Shown piece after piece: positions 9,079 through 17,725 of a DNA stretch of 35,677 nucleotides. Each line of letters opens with the position of its first letter. Position 1 is the first letter of the stretch. Source of the DNA: Ectothiorhodospiraceae bacterium (GTDB lineage Bacteria; Pseudomonadota; Gammaproteobacteria; HK1). The notes under the pieces were generated by a model. That model was given only the letters and a program-made list of their open reading frames with translations, was not told the origin of the DNA and did no database searches. The DNA is taken from NCBI GenBank assembly GCA_024234875.1, contig JACKNM010000029.1, forward strand, positions 1 to 35,677, in the 5' to 3' direction. A program made the translations under genes and the position numbers.

Positions 9079-9849
9079 ATGCCCCGCAACGCCCGTGATT
9101 CCCTGGCCGCCGGCGCCCTCGCCGCGGCAGTGCTCCTCGGCACCGCGACCACCGCCGCCGCCGTCGAGATCCGCTGGACGGACTGGACCTCTGGTACGAC
9201 GACCGCCGGCGCGTTCCAGGCGCTCGGCACCATCACCACCCCCACCGCGACCATCGACGTCACCTACGACAACCCGCAGGGCGTGGGATTCATCCAGACC
9301 GGGACGCCGGGCCAGATCGACTACTGGCAGAACAACCGCAGCGGCCGTAATCCGGCGACGTCCCCGTACACCAGCGCCGAGGTCGACAACATCCCGACCG
9401 GCACCGACATCATCGGCCTGCGCTTCGCCGGCTCGCAGACCCTCTCGTTCTCCCAAGAGGTCGCGAACCTGGTGTTCGCCTTCGTGAGCCTGAACGGCAA
9501 CGGTTACGCCTTCGACCAGGACTTCGAGATCCTGAGCGTCGGCAACGCCGCCGACGGCAACGACTGCGGGTATTGGGGCTGCGGCTCGGTGACCAAGGAG
9601 ATCGTCGACGTCGGCGGCGGGGTGCTCGAGTACCGCCTGATCGGCTCCGGCGAGCCGCACGGCACGATCCAGTTCACCGGCGCGTTCGACGACGTGTCGT
9701 GGCGCAGCCTCACCAGCGAGAACTGGAACGGGTTCACCGTCGGCATCGAGGGCACCAGCCAGGAGGTGTTCGGGGTGCCGGAGCCGACCACGCTGGGGAT
9801 TCTCGCCGCTGGCCTGATCGCGGTCGGTGCGCGGCGCCGGCGCGGCTGA
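9079..9849 (+). CDS. PEP-CTERM sorting-domain secreted protein
   Basis: The 256-residue product has a signal peptide (AGALAAAVLLGTATTAAA) and a C-terminal PEP-CTERM signal: VPEP, a hydrophobic span (TLGILAAGLIAVGA) and a terminal Arg cluster (RRRRG). Such tails are recognised by exosortase, so the protein is expected to be processed at the inner membrane and exported, often linked with extracellular polysaccharide. The body is Gly/Thr/Asn-rich with a mostly beta look and no catalytic motif I recognise. The ATG at 9079 has a weak SD (TGGAG about ten bases upstream); it is preferred over upstream starts because the signal peptide begins there. Function of the mature part is unknown. Confidence 0.85.
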   Translation: MPRNARDSLAAGALAAAVLLGTATTAAAVEIRWTDWTSGTTTAGAFQALGTITTPTATIDVTYDNPQGVGFIQTGTPGQIDYWQNNRSGRNPATSPYTSAEVDNIPTGTDIIGLRFAGSQTLSFSQEVANLVFAFVSLNGNGYAFDQDFEILSVGNAADGNDCGYWGCGSVTKEIVDVGGGVLEYRLIGSGEPHGTIQFTGAFDDVSWRSLTSENWNGFTVGIEGTSQEVFGVPEPTTLGILAAGLIAVGARRRRG

Positions 9850-10005
9850 GGCGCGGCACCGAGCTACCCTCGATCGACGCGTGCCCCGGCGAGTCGCCGG
9901 GGCATCGCGGCGCAATCCCACCACCCGCACGCCAGCCACTCTCTGCGGCGGCCGACGCCCGAGCGGGCGATCGGTCCGTCCGCCCCCGACGAGGCTTCGA
10001 GGCCC
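9850..10005. other. short convergent intergenic segment
   Basis: The PEP-CTERM gene (plus) and the amidase-HAF gene (minus) converge here. I see no gene. CCCCGGCGAGTCGCCGGGG, starting near 9892, is a GC-rich palindrome that may act as a bidirectional hairpin, but there is no clear T-run. Confidence 0.5.
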
Positions 10006-11946
10006 TCAGCGGCCCTGGTTGAGCCGCATCAGGGTCGGCATCAACAGCTCCATCACCTCGATCGCGCCACGGTCCGTCACCGGTCCACGCGCGAGGTCCG
10101 CCAGCCAGTAGATGTCGCGGCCCTCCGGGGTCTGACCGCAGCCTGCCACCACGCTACCGTCATCCGACACCGCGGTGGCGTAGAACAGCGTCCAGCCATC
10201 GAGCCGCATGCGGTGGTCCTGCTCCAGCACCGATGCGAGCAAACGCATCGGCTTGCCCTCGGCCCAGTAGAACGCCCTCGGGTCCGAGAACCCGCTCTCG
10301 CAGGTCGCGTTGTAGCCCACGACCACCGAGCCGTCGCCGGAGGTGCCGTAGGCCACGCTACGGGCACCGGCACCGTCGACGTGCCCGAGCCCCTGCATGC
10401 CTTCGGCGCGGGTCCAACGAAACGCCTCCGAGCACCACCCGTGCTCACGATAGCCCTGGCCGACGACCACCTTGCCGTCGGCCGAGACATCGTAGGCCTG
10501 GCTCTCGAACGGTCCGCCGGGCAGGTCACCGAGGCCCTCCATCCCCCCCTCCGGCGTCCAGCGAAACGCCTGGATCTCCTGATTGAAGACCTCGGTGTCG
10601 GGATCCCAATAGAAGAAGTCGGTGCCGACCACCACGTTGCCGTCGGCCGAGACCCCGGTGGCGCGGCTCCCGTTGGCGGCGTAGTAGCCGGCGGTCGGAT
10701 GAAGGCTGCCGAGGTCACCGTCGGTTTCCCCCGGCCGCGTCGACCACCGGTAGGCGCGGTTGTAGTAGACCGGACGCTCCACCACCTCCCATCGATACCC
10801 CTGCACCGGGTCGAGCACGAACTCCTCGGAGAGATAGGTCTCGCCGGTCGCGATGTCCGAGCTGCCGACCACCACCTTGCCGTCGGCCGACACCGCCTGC
10901 CCCTCGCTCCGCCCGCCGGCGGCGGTCCACTGCGGTGGCGCCGGTAGTGGCTGCATGCCGTCGGTCTCGCTCCACTTGAACGCGCGGTAGCCGTCGAAGC
11001 CGCCGACACCGTAGTTCGCGGTGCCGACCACCACGCTCCCGTCGGCGGACGCACCGTACGCGCCGCTGTTGAAGATCCCCGCATGGAGGCCGCCGAGGCG
11101 CTGCAGGCAGCGCGCGCCGGACCAGCGAATCGCCTCCGTCGGCTCGGTCCAGGAGTGGCCCTCCAAGTCTCCGGCGAAGACGCGCCCATCCCCGGAGAGT
11201 GCCGCCGCGTCACGACCGAGCAATCCCGGGCAGTTCGACCACTCCGGCAACGCGACGACCTCGTAGATGGCGGCGGTGGGGGACGACGCGAGCGCCAGGC
11301 TCTCCGCGAGCCGGGCCCGGATCTGCGCCAACGGAAGCCTGGGCCCCGGATCCTGCTTGCGCGCCACCGCCTCGCCACCGCACTGGAAGGTGCGTTGGAC
11401 CCCACCGGGCCCGAGATCCAGCTCGGCGTGGGTGAGGATGTCGGACGGGCGCAGGCACCAACGACCGAGGATGCCGGCGAGCAGCCGGGTCAGCGCCTCG
11501 ACCTGGACCTCCGGATAGGCCTCGACGCCATCGCCCGCGTTGACCAGCTCGATGCCGATGGAGGTGTCGTTGTAGTGGTGCGAGGTGCCGTCGGCGGAGT
11601 AGGTCCGTAGGACGTGGTTGGCGACCTTGTCCTCGTCGATGTATCGAGCGACATTGCCCTGCCGGTCGACCACGTAGTGGATGCTCGCGACCGTGCCGCG
11701 GAGATAGTCGGCCCAGAACTCCGCCGTGGTGCCCTCGTAGCTGCTCGGCGCGTCCCCGACGGGGGAGAAGGTCAGCTGCCCGGTCGGGCAGCTCGTGTCG
11801 GGCCCTCCGATCGCATGCAGGACCACCGCATTCGTCTGGCTCCTGACATCTCCCTCGGCGGCCGGCAAGTCGCTGCCGACCATGGCCAGGAGCAAGGTGG
11901 GCAGCGCGAGCCAGGGCCGGCGCTTGGGTCGTACCAGTCCTCGCAT
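10006..11946 (-). CDS. secreted N-acetylmuramoyl-L-alanine amidase fused to HAF-type repeats
   Basis: A 646-residue exported protein. After a signal peptide (LALPTLLLAMVGSDLPAA), residues roughly 35-235 form an Amidase_2/AmpD-type domain: VVLHAIGG, SIHYVVDRQGNVARYIDE, DTSIGIELVN (catalytic Glu) and THAELDLGPG (zinc-site His plus Asp) are the expected conserved blocks. The rest is about six to seven HAF-type repeats of the form AFRW...GM..LG...A..VSADGKVVVG, a beta-propeller-like pattern known from extracellular proteins. A strong SD (GCGGAGGA, six bases before the ATG at 11946) fixes the start; the open frame upstream is not used. It would cleave cell-wall muramyl-peptide bonds; the repeat part may bind surface material, which is inference. 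The fusion is unusual. Confidence 0.87.
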   Translation of the reverse strand: MRGLVRPKRRPWLALPTLLLAMVGSDLPAAEGDVRSQTNAVVLHAIGGPDTSCPTGQLTFSPVGDAPSSYEGTTAEFWADYLRGTVASIHYVVDRQGNVARYIDEDKVANHVLRTYSADGTSHHYNDTSIGIELVNAGDGVEAYPEVQVEALTRLLAGILGRWCLRPSDILTHAELDLGPGGVQRTFQCGGEAVARKQDPGPRLPLAQIRARLAESLALASSPTAAIYEVVALPEWSNCPGLLGRDAAALSGDGRVFAGDLEGHSWTEPTEAIRWSGARCLQRLGGLHAGIFNSGAYGASADGSVVVGTANYGVGGFDGYRAFKWSETDGMQPLPAPPQWTAAGGRSEGQAVSADGKVVVGSSDIATGETYLSEEFVLDPVQGYRWEVVERPVYYNRAYRWSTRPGETDGDLGSLHPTAGYYAANGSRATGVSADGNVVVGTDFFYWDPDTEVFNQEIQAFRWTPEGGMEGLGDLPGGPFESQAYDVSADGKVVVGQGYREHGWCSEAFRWTRAEGMQGLGHVDGAGARSVAYGTSGDGSVVVGYNATCESGFSDPRAFYWAEGKPMRLLASVLEQDHRMRLDGWTLFYATAVSDDGSVVAGCGQTPEGRDIYWLADLARGPVTDRGAIEVMELLMPTLMRLNQGR

Positions 11947-12109
11947 CTGGCTTCCTCCGCAACCGGTTCGGGTCCGATCCTGCCTGCACCGCCGCGCCAC
12001 GTCACGCCGCGGTGGCCCCGAATTCACGCCGACGTCGGCCTCGCCTCCCGACAGCATCTTGCCCGGAGTATTGATACCCTTCGCACGCTCCTCCCAGGAT
12101 CGTGCCGCG

Positions 12110-13015
12110 ATGGACTACCTCGCCCTCGGCGGGCTGATGCTCGACGACATCGTGTTCCCCGACGGCCGCACCGTGATGGGCGCGATCGGTGGCAGCGGTG
12201 CCTACGCCGGGTTCGGGATGCGACTGTGGAGTGAGCGTGTCGGAGTCTACGGCCAGGTGGACGCCAGCTTCGACCTCGCGCTCCTCGACCCGCTCGGGTT
12301 GATGGCGGACGCGGTGCGCGTCACCGAGCGCCCCACCACCCGCGCCTGGCAGCTGTACGAGGCGGACGGCACACGCACCCAGGTCTGGCGGGTACCGAAC
12401 GCGGTCTGGCAGGCGCAGCTCGCGCCACGGGCGGACGCCCTCCCCGAGCTGCGGCACCTGCGCGGCGTGCACATGGCCGCCCGCGGCCTGGCCGCCGAGG
12501 ACGAGGTGGTGGGCCGGATCCTGGATGCGGGGGTCGTGCTCGGCGTCGAGCCCGTCATCTACGCCGAGACTCCGCCCGAGCGCCGCGTCCGGGTGCTCGA
12601 GACCGCGCGACGCGCCGCCGTGTTCTCCCCCGGCGAGGCCGAGGCGCGGCTGCTGTTCGGGGATCTCCACGAGGACGCGCTGCTCGACGCGCTGCGTGAG
12701 CTCGGCTGCCCCCACGTGGTGCTGCGGCGTGGGGCGCGAGGATCGGTGTACGCGGGCGTCGCGGCGGCGAACCCGATCGCCATCCCGCCGGCACCGGCCG
12801 ACCCGGTCGACCTCACCGGCGCCGGCAACGCGTTCTGCGGCGGCTTCCTCGTCGGCTGGCTGGAGCGCCAGGAGCTCCGTGACGCACTCGCGGCCGGCGC
12901 AGTCAGCGCGGCCCTGACCATCGAGCGGGTCGGTGTGCCGCCGATCGACGCCACGACGATCGCATCGGCGGTCGAGCGCCGGCGCGCCTATCGCGACGCG
13001 CTGGCCGGCATCTGA
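12110..13015 (+). CDS. PfkB-family kinase, Mak32-like
   Basis: This 301-residue protein has the PfkB (ribokinase-like) fold. The N-terminal GGLMLDDIV and the loop GAIGGSGAYAGFG resemble the Mak32 branch, and the C-terminal signature is DLTGAGNAFCGGFLVGW. In most PfkB kinases the signature reads GAGD, with Asp as catalytic base; here the equivalent is Asn (Asn240). That substitution is also seen in Mak32-type members, as I recall, so it may define the subfamily rather than a dead enzyme. Substrate is unknown. No strong SD precedes the ATG at 12110. It is divergent from the amidase-HAF gene and 148 bases before the amidase-signature gene, so co-transcription with the latter is possible. Confidence 0.83.
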   Translation: MDYLALGGLMLDDIVFPDGRTVMGAIGGSGAYAGFGMRLWSERVGVYGQVDASFDLALLDPLGLMADAVRVTERPTTRAWQLYEADGTRTQVWRVPNAVWQAQLAPRADALPELRHLRGVHMAARGLAAEDEVVGRILDAGVVLGVEPVIYAETPPERRVRVLETARRAAVFSPGEAEARLLFGDLHEDALLDALRELGCPHVVLRRGARGSVYAGVAAANPIAIPPAPADPVDLTGAGNAFCGGFLVGWLERQELRDALAAGAVSAALTIERVGVPPIDATTIASAVERRRAYRDALAGI

Positions 13016-13163
13016 TCACGCGTCCCGCCGCTTCGCCCACCATGGGGCCGATCACGGCCGGTGGCGGCGCGTCGCGCATCGGCGCTTGCGGCGCGCCCGG
13101 AACGGGCTTGTACGCGACGGTCGCGCGCGGCATGTTGCTCTGCCCCCCGAGGAGAGCGCGGCG

Positions 13164-14594
13164 ATGACGGATGCGAACCTCTGCTCGAGATCGGCCAGCG
13201 AGCTCCGCCGCATGCTCGGGCGCGGCGAGTTGGGCTCGCGGGAGCTGACCGCGGCCTGCCTGGCTCAGATCGAGCGCCTCGAGCCCGCCGTCAACGCGTT
13301 CGTCACGGTCGCCGGGGAGAGGGCATTGGAAGCGGCGACGGCCGCCGACCGACGGGCCGCGCAGGGTGGGGAGCTGCCGCCTCTGCACGGCTTGCCGCTG
13401 GCGGTGAAGGACCTGGTGCGTACTGCCGGCCTGCGCACGACGTTCGGATCCCTGCTGTACGCCGACCATGTCCCTGCGGTCGACGACCTGCTGGCCAGCC
13501 GCTATCGCGAGGCCGGCGCGATCATCATCGGCAAGACCAACACGCCCGAGTTCGGTTGCGGCGGTGGTCAGACCACCAACGCGGTGGCCGGTACGACGCG
13601 CAATCCGTACGACCTGGAGCGGGCCTGCGGCTCGAGCAGCGGTGGCTCGGCGGCGGCCTTGGCGGCGCGCATGGTGCCTCTCGCCGACGGCAGCGATTTC
13701 GGCGGCTCGCTTCGCCACCCAGCCGGGCACTGCAACGTCGTGGGCTTTCGCCCGTCGCCGGGGCGCGTGCCCACTTACCCCAACCAGCTCGGCTGGTTCA
13801 CCCTGTCCGTGGCAGGGCCGATGGGACGCTGCGTCGAGGACGTCGCCCTGCTCCTGAGCGCGCAGGCCGGACCGGATCCGCGCTCACCGATCGCGCTGCC
13901 CGAGCCCGGTGCCCGTTTTCGCGAGCCGCTGCCGCGGGACTTCCAGGGCGTACGCATCGCCTTCAGCCGCAACCTCGGCTTCCTGCCGGTGGAGCCGCGC
14001 GTCGCGGCCGTCTTCGAGCAGCAACGCGCGGTGCTCGAGTCGCTGGGCATGGAGGTGGTGGATGCCGACCCGGACATCGCCGATGCGCTGGAGGTGTTCA
14101 AGGTGCTGCGGGCGTGGCGTTACACCGTCGCCCACGGCGACCGGGTTCGCGACCCGGCTCAGCGCGCACGCATGAAGTCGGATCTGGTCTGGAACACCGA
14201 GGAGGGTTTCAAGCTGACCGGCGAGGCGGTGGCGCGGGCCGAGGCCCGGCGCACCGAGCTGTATCACCGCATGCGGGAGTTCATGGCGCGTTTCGAGTTC
14301 CTGGCGCTACCCACCAACCCCACGCCGCCACTACCGATCGACCAGTCGACGGTGGCCGAGATCGACGGCGCGCGCATGCGCGACTACGTCGACGGCAGCG
14401 CGTTGAAGAGCGCCATCTCCACCGTCGGCAACCCGGCCGTCTCGGTTCCGGCCGGATTCACCGCCGAGGGTTGGCCGGTCGGGATCCAGCTGGTCGGCCG
14501 GCACCAGGCCGACTTCGCCCTGCTTCAGCTCGCGTACGCGTTCGAGCAAGCAACTCGGGTGGCCGAGCGCCCACCCGCCATCGCGGCTGGCTGA
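13164..14594 (+). CDS. amidase-signature family hydrolase
   Basis: A 476-residue enzyme of the amidase signature family. The Ser-cisSer-Lys triad is present: Lys82 in LAVKDLV, the serine cluster CGSSSGGSAA (Ser157-159, source of the cis-Ser) and the nucleophile Ser182 in GSDFGGSLR. It hydrolyses a carboxamide in the cytoplasm; there is no signal peptide. The absence of gatB and gatC neighbours and the divergence from GatA argue against a tRNA amidotransferase subunit. A good SD (GGAG, nine bases before the ATG at 13164) supports the start. The last 70 bases overlap the 3' end of the convergent metalloprotease gene. Natural substrate unknown. Confidence 0.87.
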   Translation: MTDANLCSRSASELRRMLGRGELGSRELTAACLAQIERLEPAVNAFVTVAGERALEAATAADRRAAQGGELPPLHGLPLAVKDLVRTAGLRTTFGSLLYADHVPAVDDLLASRYREAGAIIIGKTNTPEFGCGGGQTTNAVAGTTRNPYDLERACGSSSGGSAAALAARMVPLADGSDFGGSLRHPAGHCNVVGFRPSPGRVPTYPNQLGWFTLSVAGPMGRCVEDVALLLSAQAGPDPRSPIALPEPGARFREPLPRDFQGVRIAFSRNLGFLPVEPRVAAVFEQQRAVLESLGMEVVDADPDIADALEVFKVLRAWRYTVAHGDRVRDPAQRARMKSDLVWNTEEGFKLTGEAVARAEARRTELYHRMREFMARFEFLALPTNPTPPLPIDQSTVAEIDGARMRDYVDGSALKSAISTVGNPAVSVPAGFTAEGWPVGIQLVGRHQADFALLQLAYAFEQATRVAERPPAIAAG

Positions 14595-15643
14595 CCGACG
14601 CTCGCGTCGCCCTGCCCCCGGCGCCGCGCGCCCCGCCAGCAGGCGAGGCCGGCCGCCAACAGCAGCCACGAGCCAGGCTCCGGCACCCCGCGGACCGTCC
14701 ACCCGATGTCGGCCAACATGACCCGCTCGGGAACCGACAGCTCCCGCGTGACCGCCACGCCTCCGGCCTCCACCGCCGGGCTCATCAACGCATCGTCGAA
14801 TGCCTGCGGGTCCAGGTGCACTAGGCTCGACAACGCGACGAACGTGGCCGGCGTGTACATGGTGTAGGAGGTCGCCTCGTCACCACCGCCGGCCTCGCTG
14901 TTCCAGACCACCTCAGTGGTCGACGCCGCGGCGCGTTGCGCCGGCGTCAGTCCGACCAGCGGATCGCCGTCGCCGTTGACCAGGAAACGGTCGAAGATGA
15001 ACGGCCGCCCACCCTGGTAGCTTCCATCTGCCGCGAGCCCGGAGAAGAAGCCGAGGCCGTGGACGATCTCGTGCATCGCCAGGGTCAGGAAGTCGATGTC
15101 CCCGGCCGGCGCGGCGCCCTGCCCCGCCCTCGGATCACCGTAGAAGAAGTCGCTGTCGCCGAGCGCCGCGCCATCGATGTCGGTGTTGAAGACGAGCTGG
15201 ACCTCGAAGCTCGGCGTCCCCGCGGGCAGCGGCAGGTCGCGCCGCGCGACGTGGTTGGCGAGCGCGGGGGCGTACGATGTGCTCGGCACCCCGAGCGGCA
15301 CCCCCGGCAGCGCGGCGCCGAGCCAGCGGCCAGCGGCATCGGTCGGCACGCTGAACGGGAACCCCCCGAGCGCGATGGGTGCCTCGGTGGCGGTGCCGCC
15401 CAGCGGATCGAATCGCGCCGACACCGCAATCGACTCGCCCGCATAGCTGCGCTCGAGCACCGCGCCGATGCGGCTCGCCGCCAGCTCGAGGGATTCCTTG
15501 CGGCGCGCACCGAGAGTGGGATCGTTGAAGCCCTCGTTGGCCCCTTCTCCGCTGTAGTCGAACGTGAACGGAATGGGAACCGCATGCGCCGTAGACAACA
15601 GGCACGATCCGACGACCGCGCTCAGCAGATATCGAGCGACCAC
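14525..15643 (-). CDS. PEP-CTERM zinc metalloprotease-like protein
   Basis: About 372 residues. A signal peptide (YLLSAVVGSCLLSTAHA) is followed by a mostly beta region, then the zinc-binding motif HEIVHGLGF (His191, Glu192, His195), of the HExxHxxGxxH-like type, so a secreted metallopeptidase is likely. Near the C-terminus GVPEP, a hydrophobic stretch (WLLLAAGLACW) and RGARRR form a PEP-CTERM sorting signal. The frame then continues about 29 residues past the Arg cluster, which is longer than usual and overlaps the amidase gene. The start is GTG at 15643 with SD-like GTGGGGGG upstream; no ATG fits the signal peptide. The protease class is motif-based and substrates are unknown. Confidence 0.8.
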   Translation of the reverse strand: MVARYLLSAVVGSCLLSTAHAVPIPFTFDYSGEGANEGFNDPTLGARRKESLELAASRIGAVLERSYAGESIAVSARFDPLGGTATEAPIALGGFPFSVPTDAAGRWLGAALPGVPLGVPSTSYAPALANHVARRDLPLPAGTPSFEVQLVFNTDIDGAALGDSDFFYGDPRAGQGAAPAGDIDFLTLAMHEIVHGLGFFSGLAADGSYQGGRPFIFDRFLVNGDGDPLVGLTPAQRAAASTTEVVWNSEAGGGDEATSYTMYTPATFVALSSLVHLDPQAFDDALMSPAVEAGGVAVTRELSVPERVMLADIGWTVRGVPEPGSWLLLAAGLACWRGARRRGQGDASVGQPAAMAGGRSATRVACSNAYAS

Positions 15644-15769
15644 GACACGCCCCCCACTTGGGCTCGCCCCGTCCGGGCACGCAGTAGCCACGGTAGCCGA
15701 GGCACGACCAGCGGAGCTGACTGCGGTCAAGGCCGACCCGATTCGCGTGAGCGCGGGGACTGCAACAAC

Positions 15770-15787
15770 GGGGTCGGACCAAGTCAA
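15770..15787 (+). repeat. left copy of 18-bp inverted repeat
   Basis: The sequence GGGGTCGGACCAAGTCAA pairs, in inverted orientation and with one mismatch of 18, with 15977-15994. The first 13 bases are identical between arms. Together the arms bracket a 225-base segment without a gene, as expected for a small non-autonomous element or a palindromic regulatory or transposition end. Confidence 0.7.
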
Positions 15788-15976
15788 CCGTCTGTTTTTG
15801 CAGACCTTTCCCAAGTCACGTCGCACACCATGAGCGGCCCTACGGGGAACGCACCCGGCCGCGCCTGCACGGCACCACACACGACGGGCTGAACGGCAGG
15901 ACGTTCCGTCGCGCGGTAAGCGTTCCGAACCGGTCCGGTGCCTGAGGTTAACCGAAAAGCCTTTCTCGACAATGAC

Positions 15977-15994
15977 TTGAGTTGGTCCGACCCC
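15977..15994 (-). repeat. right copy of 18-bp inverted repeat
   Basis: Complement of the left copy at 15770-15787, with 17 of 18 positions matching. No transposase lies inside or next to the pair, so if mobile it depends on a protein coded elsewhere. Confidence 0.7.
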
Positions 15995-16300
15995 AGCTGA
16001 GCGCTGGCCGACGACCGCCACCAGCACCCGCGCGGCCCTGCTCGCGCTCGGCGTCCATCCACGGGCGTTCCCCGGCCGTCGGGATTGGTACCGCGTGTCG
16101 GTCAGGCTGAAGGGGCACCCTGGCGGCCTGGTGCACTACCACACCCGCCGGCTAATCCATTGCACGGGGGTCCCCTTCGCCGTCGCTGATACGCCCGCCG
16201 ACTTGTTGCGGTGGACCGGCTACCGGTGGCAGGGGGACCTTCGGTGGCGGCTGCTCGCCAACGACGTGCCGCGCGTCCTCGGCCGCCATGGCCCCGCGCC

Positions 16301-16324
16301 CACGCCCACGCCCACGCCCACGCC
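16301..16324. repeat. four tandem copies of CACGCC
   Basis: A perfect six-base tandem repeat, four units long, in the non-coding stretch before the membrane-anchored gene. A slippage-prone simple repeat, probably without a specific role. Confidence 0.85.
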
Positions 16325-16514
16325 CAGTACGATTGGAGGGGAACTCGAGGTGCGTACCGCCGGCGCCGCTGGGCGGCCTAGACTGGAGCGTCGGTAGTCG
16401 TGCGGAATACACTCTGCAGCCCGCCGCCATGTCCCAATGGGGGGCTGCACATCGTGTGTCTCGCTCAAAGGACGGAGCGAATCTAGGTAACCCGGGCCCG
16501 GGGAGGCCGGATTC

Positions 16515-17174
16515 ATGAGCCCCGACGGCGGAACAGTCCCGGAGATCGCAGCCATGGCCGATCCGCAGATCGTCGATCTGGTAGTAGGGGTGGCGTGGCC
16601 GGCTGTCACGGCTGGGATCGTGTGGGCGTTTCGGTCCCAGATCCGTGATCTGCTATCCAGGCTTCGCCACGCTGGAAAGGATGGGTTTGCTTTCGGAGCG
16701 GGCCAGTCAGCGCCGTCTCCGGACACACTCAACCCCTCGTTAGCGAACCCACAGCACCCATTGCCCACTGTTGAGCTTGTTCGCCAGCGCATCGATGAGC
16801 TGGTGGCACGTCTCCACATCGAAGAAAGCAAGCTCGCTGATGTCGTAAAGACGGAACTCGCCATAACCCTGACGCGAGAGCACTTTCAGCTCGTCGAATG
16901 CGAGATTTGGCGCAGTCAGCTAGAAGCTTTGCATACCTTGAACAATCTGCGAAAGCCGACCGAGAAGAAGTTGCTCCAACCGCAGTTCGCGAAGGTCAAA
17001 GCAGATAACCCCGAAATCCCGGCAGATTTTCCCTTCGAACAGTGGTTGGAGTATCTCATTCGCGCCGAGCTGGTGCGCCGCGTGGACGATGATCGAGTCG
17101 AGATTACCGCCACTGGGCGCGACTACCTGATTACGCGTGGAACGCTGAGAATTCGGCCCCATCTCGTTTTTTGA
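16515..17174 (+). CDS. unknown protein with N-terminal membrane segment and C-terminal winged-helix-like region
   Basis: I do not recognise this 219-residue protein. Residues about 18-40 (IVDLVVGVAWPAVTAGIVWAF) form one transmembrane helix, followed by a short charged linker (RSQIRDLLSRLRHAGKDGF) and a mostly helical cytoplasmic part. The C-terminus (FEQWLEYLIRAELVRR, DDRVEITATGRDYLI) has the helix, hairpin and TxxGR pattern of a winged-helix wing, as at the end of small DNA- or protein-binding domains. A strong SD (GGAGG, eight bases before the ATG at 16515) supports the start; a second start at 16554 also has GGAG. Base composition is less GC-rich than the neighbours, which hints at transfer, and the gene sits near tRNA-Pro. 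Confidence 0.65.
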   Translation: MSPDGGTVPEIAAMADPQIVDLVVGVAWPAVTAGIVWAFRSQIRDLLSRLRHAGKDGFAFGAGQSAPSPDTLNPSLANPQHPLPTVELVRQRIDELVARLHIEESKLADVVKTELAITLTREHFQLVECEIWRSQLEALHTLNNLRKPTEKKLLQPQFAKVKADNPEIPADFPFEQWLEYLIRAELVRRVDDDRVEITATGRDYLITRGTLRIRPHLVF

Positions 17175-17449
17175 CGGCGCCCATCCCAACACTCCAACGC
17201 CCCGGCGCAGTACGCGAGCCCGCCCTCGCGCCACCCTTGCACCGTCGACCGCGCGACCTCCAGTTCGGCCTCGACCTCATGCTCTGGCGTCCCCGTGGCC
17301 AGCGCCAGGACGGCACCGTATTCCTCGAACCGGGTCCCACGCAGGCGACGCAGCACACGCTCGACCAGCGGATCGGGGTGACCTGCGGCCCATGCTCGGA
17401 GACGGGCCAGGGTCTCGGGGAATGAGGTGGCGACGGGGCGGCCGGGCAT
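17123..17449 (-). CDS. possible small helix-turn-helix protein
   Basis: A 108-residue frame starting at MPGRPVATSFPETLARLRAW. Part of it (EHEVEAELEVARSTVQGWREGG) resembles a helix-turn-helix of the kind that recognises DNA, and the frame has the codon bias of coding sequence. It overlaps the last 52 bases of the convergent membrane-anchored gene. The frame extends upstream into the tRNA-Pro gene, but that part is an artefact. I cannot name a family; it could be a real orphan regulator or chance. Confidence 0.33.
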   Translation of the reverse strand: MPGRPVATSFPETLARLRAWAAGHPDPLVERVLRRLRGTRFEEYGAVLALATGTPEHEVEAELEVARSTVQGWREGGLAYCAGALECWDGRRQKTRWGRILSVPRVIR

Positions 17450-17576
17450 GGGGGCAGGGTACGCCGGGTCGGCCGCGGTGGCGACAGCGCCCCCGGAGTG
17501 GGGGCACAAAGTGGGGGCACCGCCCTTCCCTGTCGCGCTCCGCCCTCCCTGGCGACGCCGCAAGTCTTTGAAAAAA

Positions 17577-17654
<78 letters not shown>

Positions 17655-17725
17655 GGAAGACTGCGGATGATACACCAAGCACGCGCAGGCACAGCCCCTC
17701 CGGGGCGTGCACCGCGACGGGTCGC

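Larger units (their letters stand above)
15644..16514. other. long non-coding stretch with inverted repeats
   Basis: Roughly 870 bases with no gene I can support. It contains two 18-base inverted repeats 225 bases apart overall (see repeat entries), a short hairpin GTCTG-TTTTTG-CAGAC at 15790-15805, and a four-copy CACGCC repeat. An open frame at 16095-16397 shows no recognisable family and includes the simple repeat as Pro-Thr, so I do not call it. The segment looks like a remnant of inserted DNA plus a spacer. Confidence 0.55.

Noticed and set aside
8800..9939. Minus-strand frame opposite the PEP-CTERM gene
   Set aside because: Antisense to a gene with clear sorting signal; no motif of its own.
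16095..16397. Possible small gene in the long non-coding stretch
   Set aside because: No family, no SD, and its Pro-Thr run is only the CACGCC tandem repeat.
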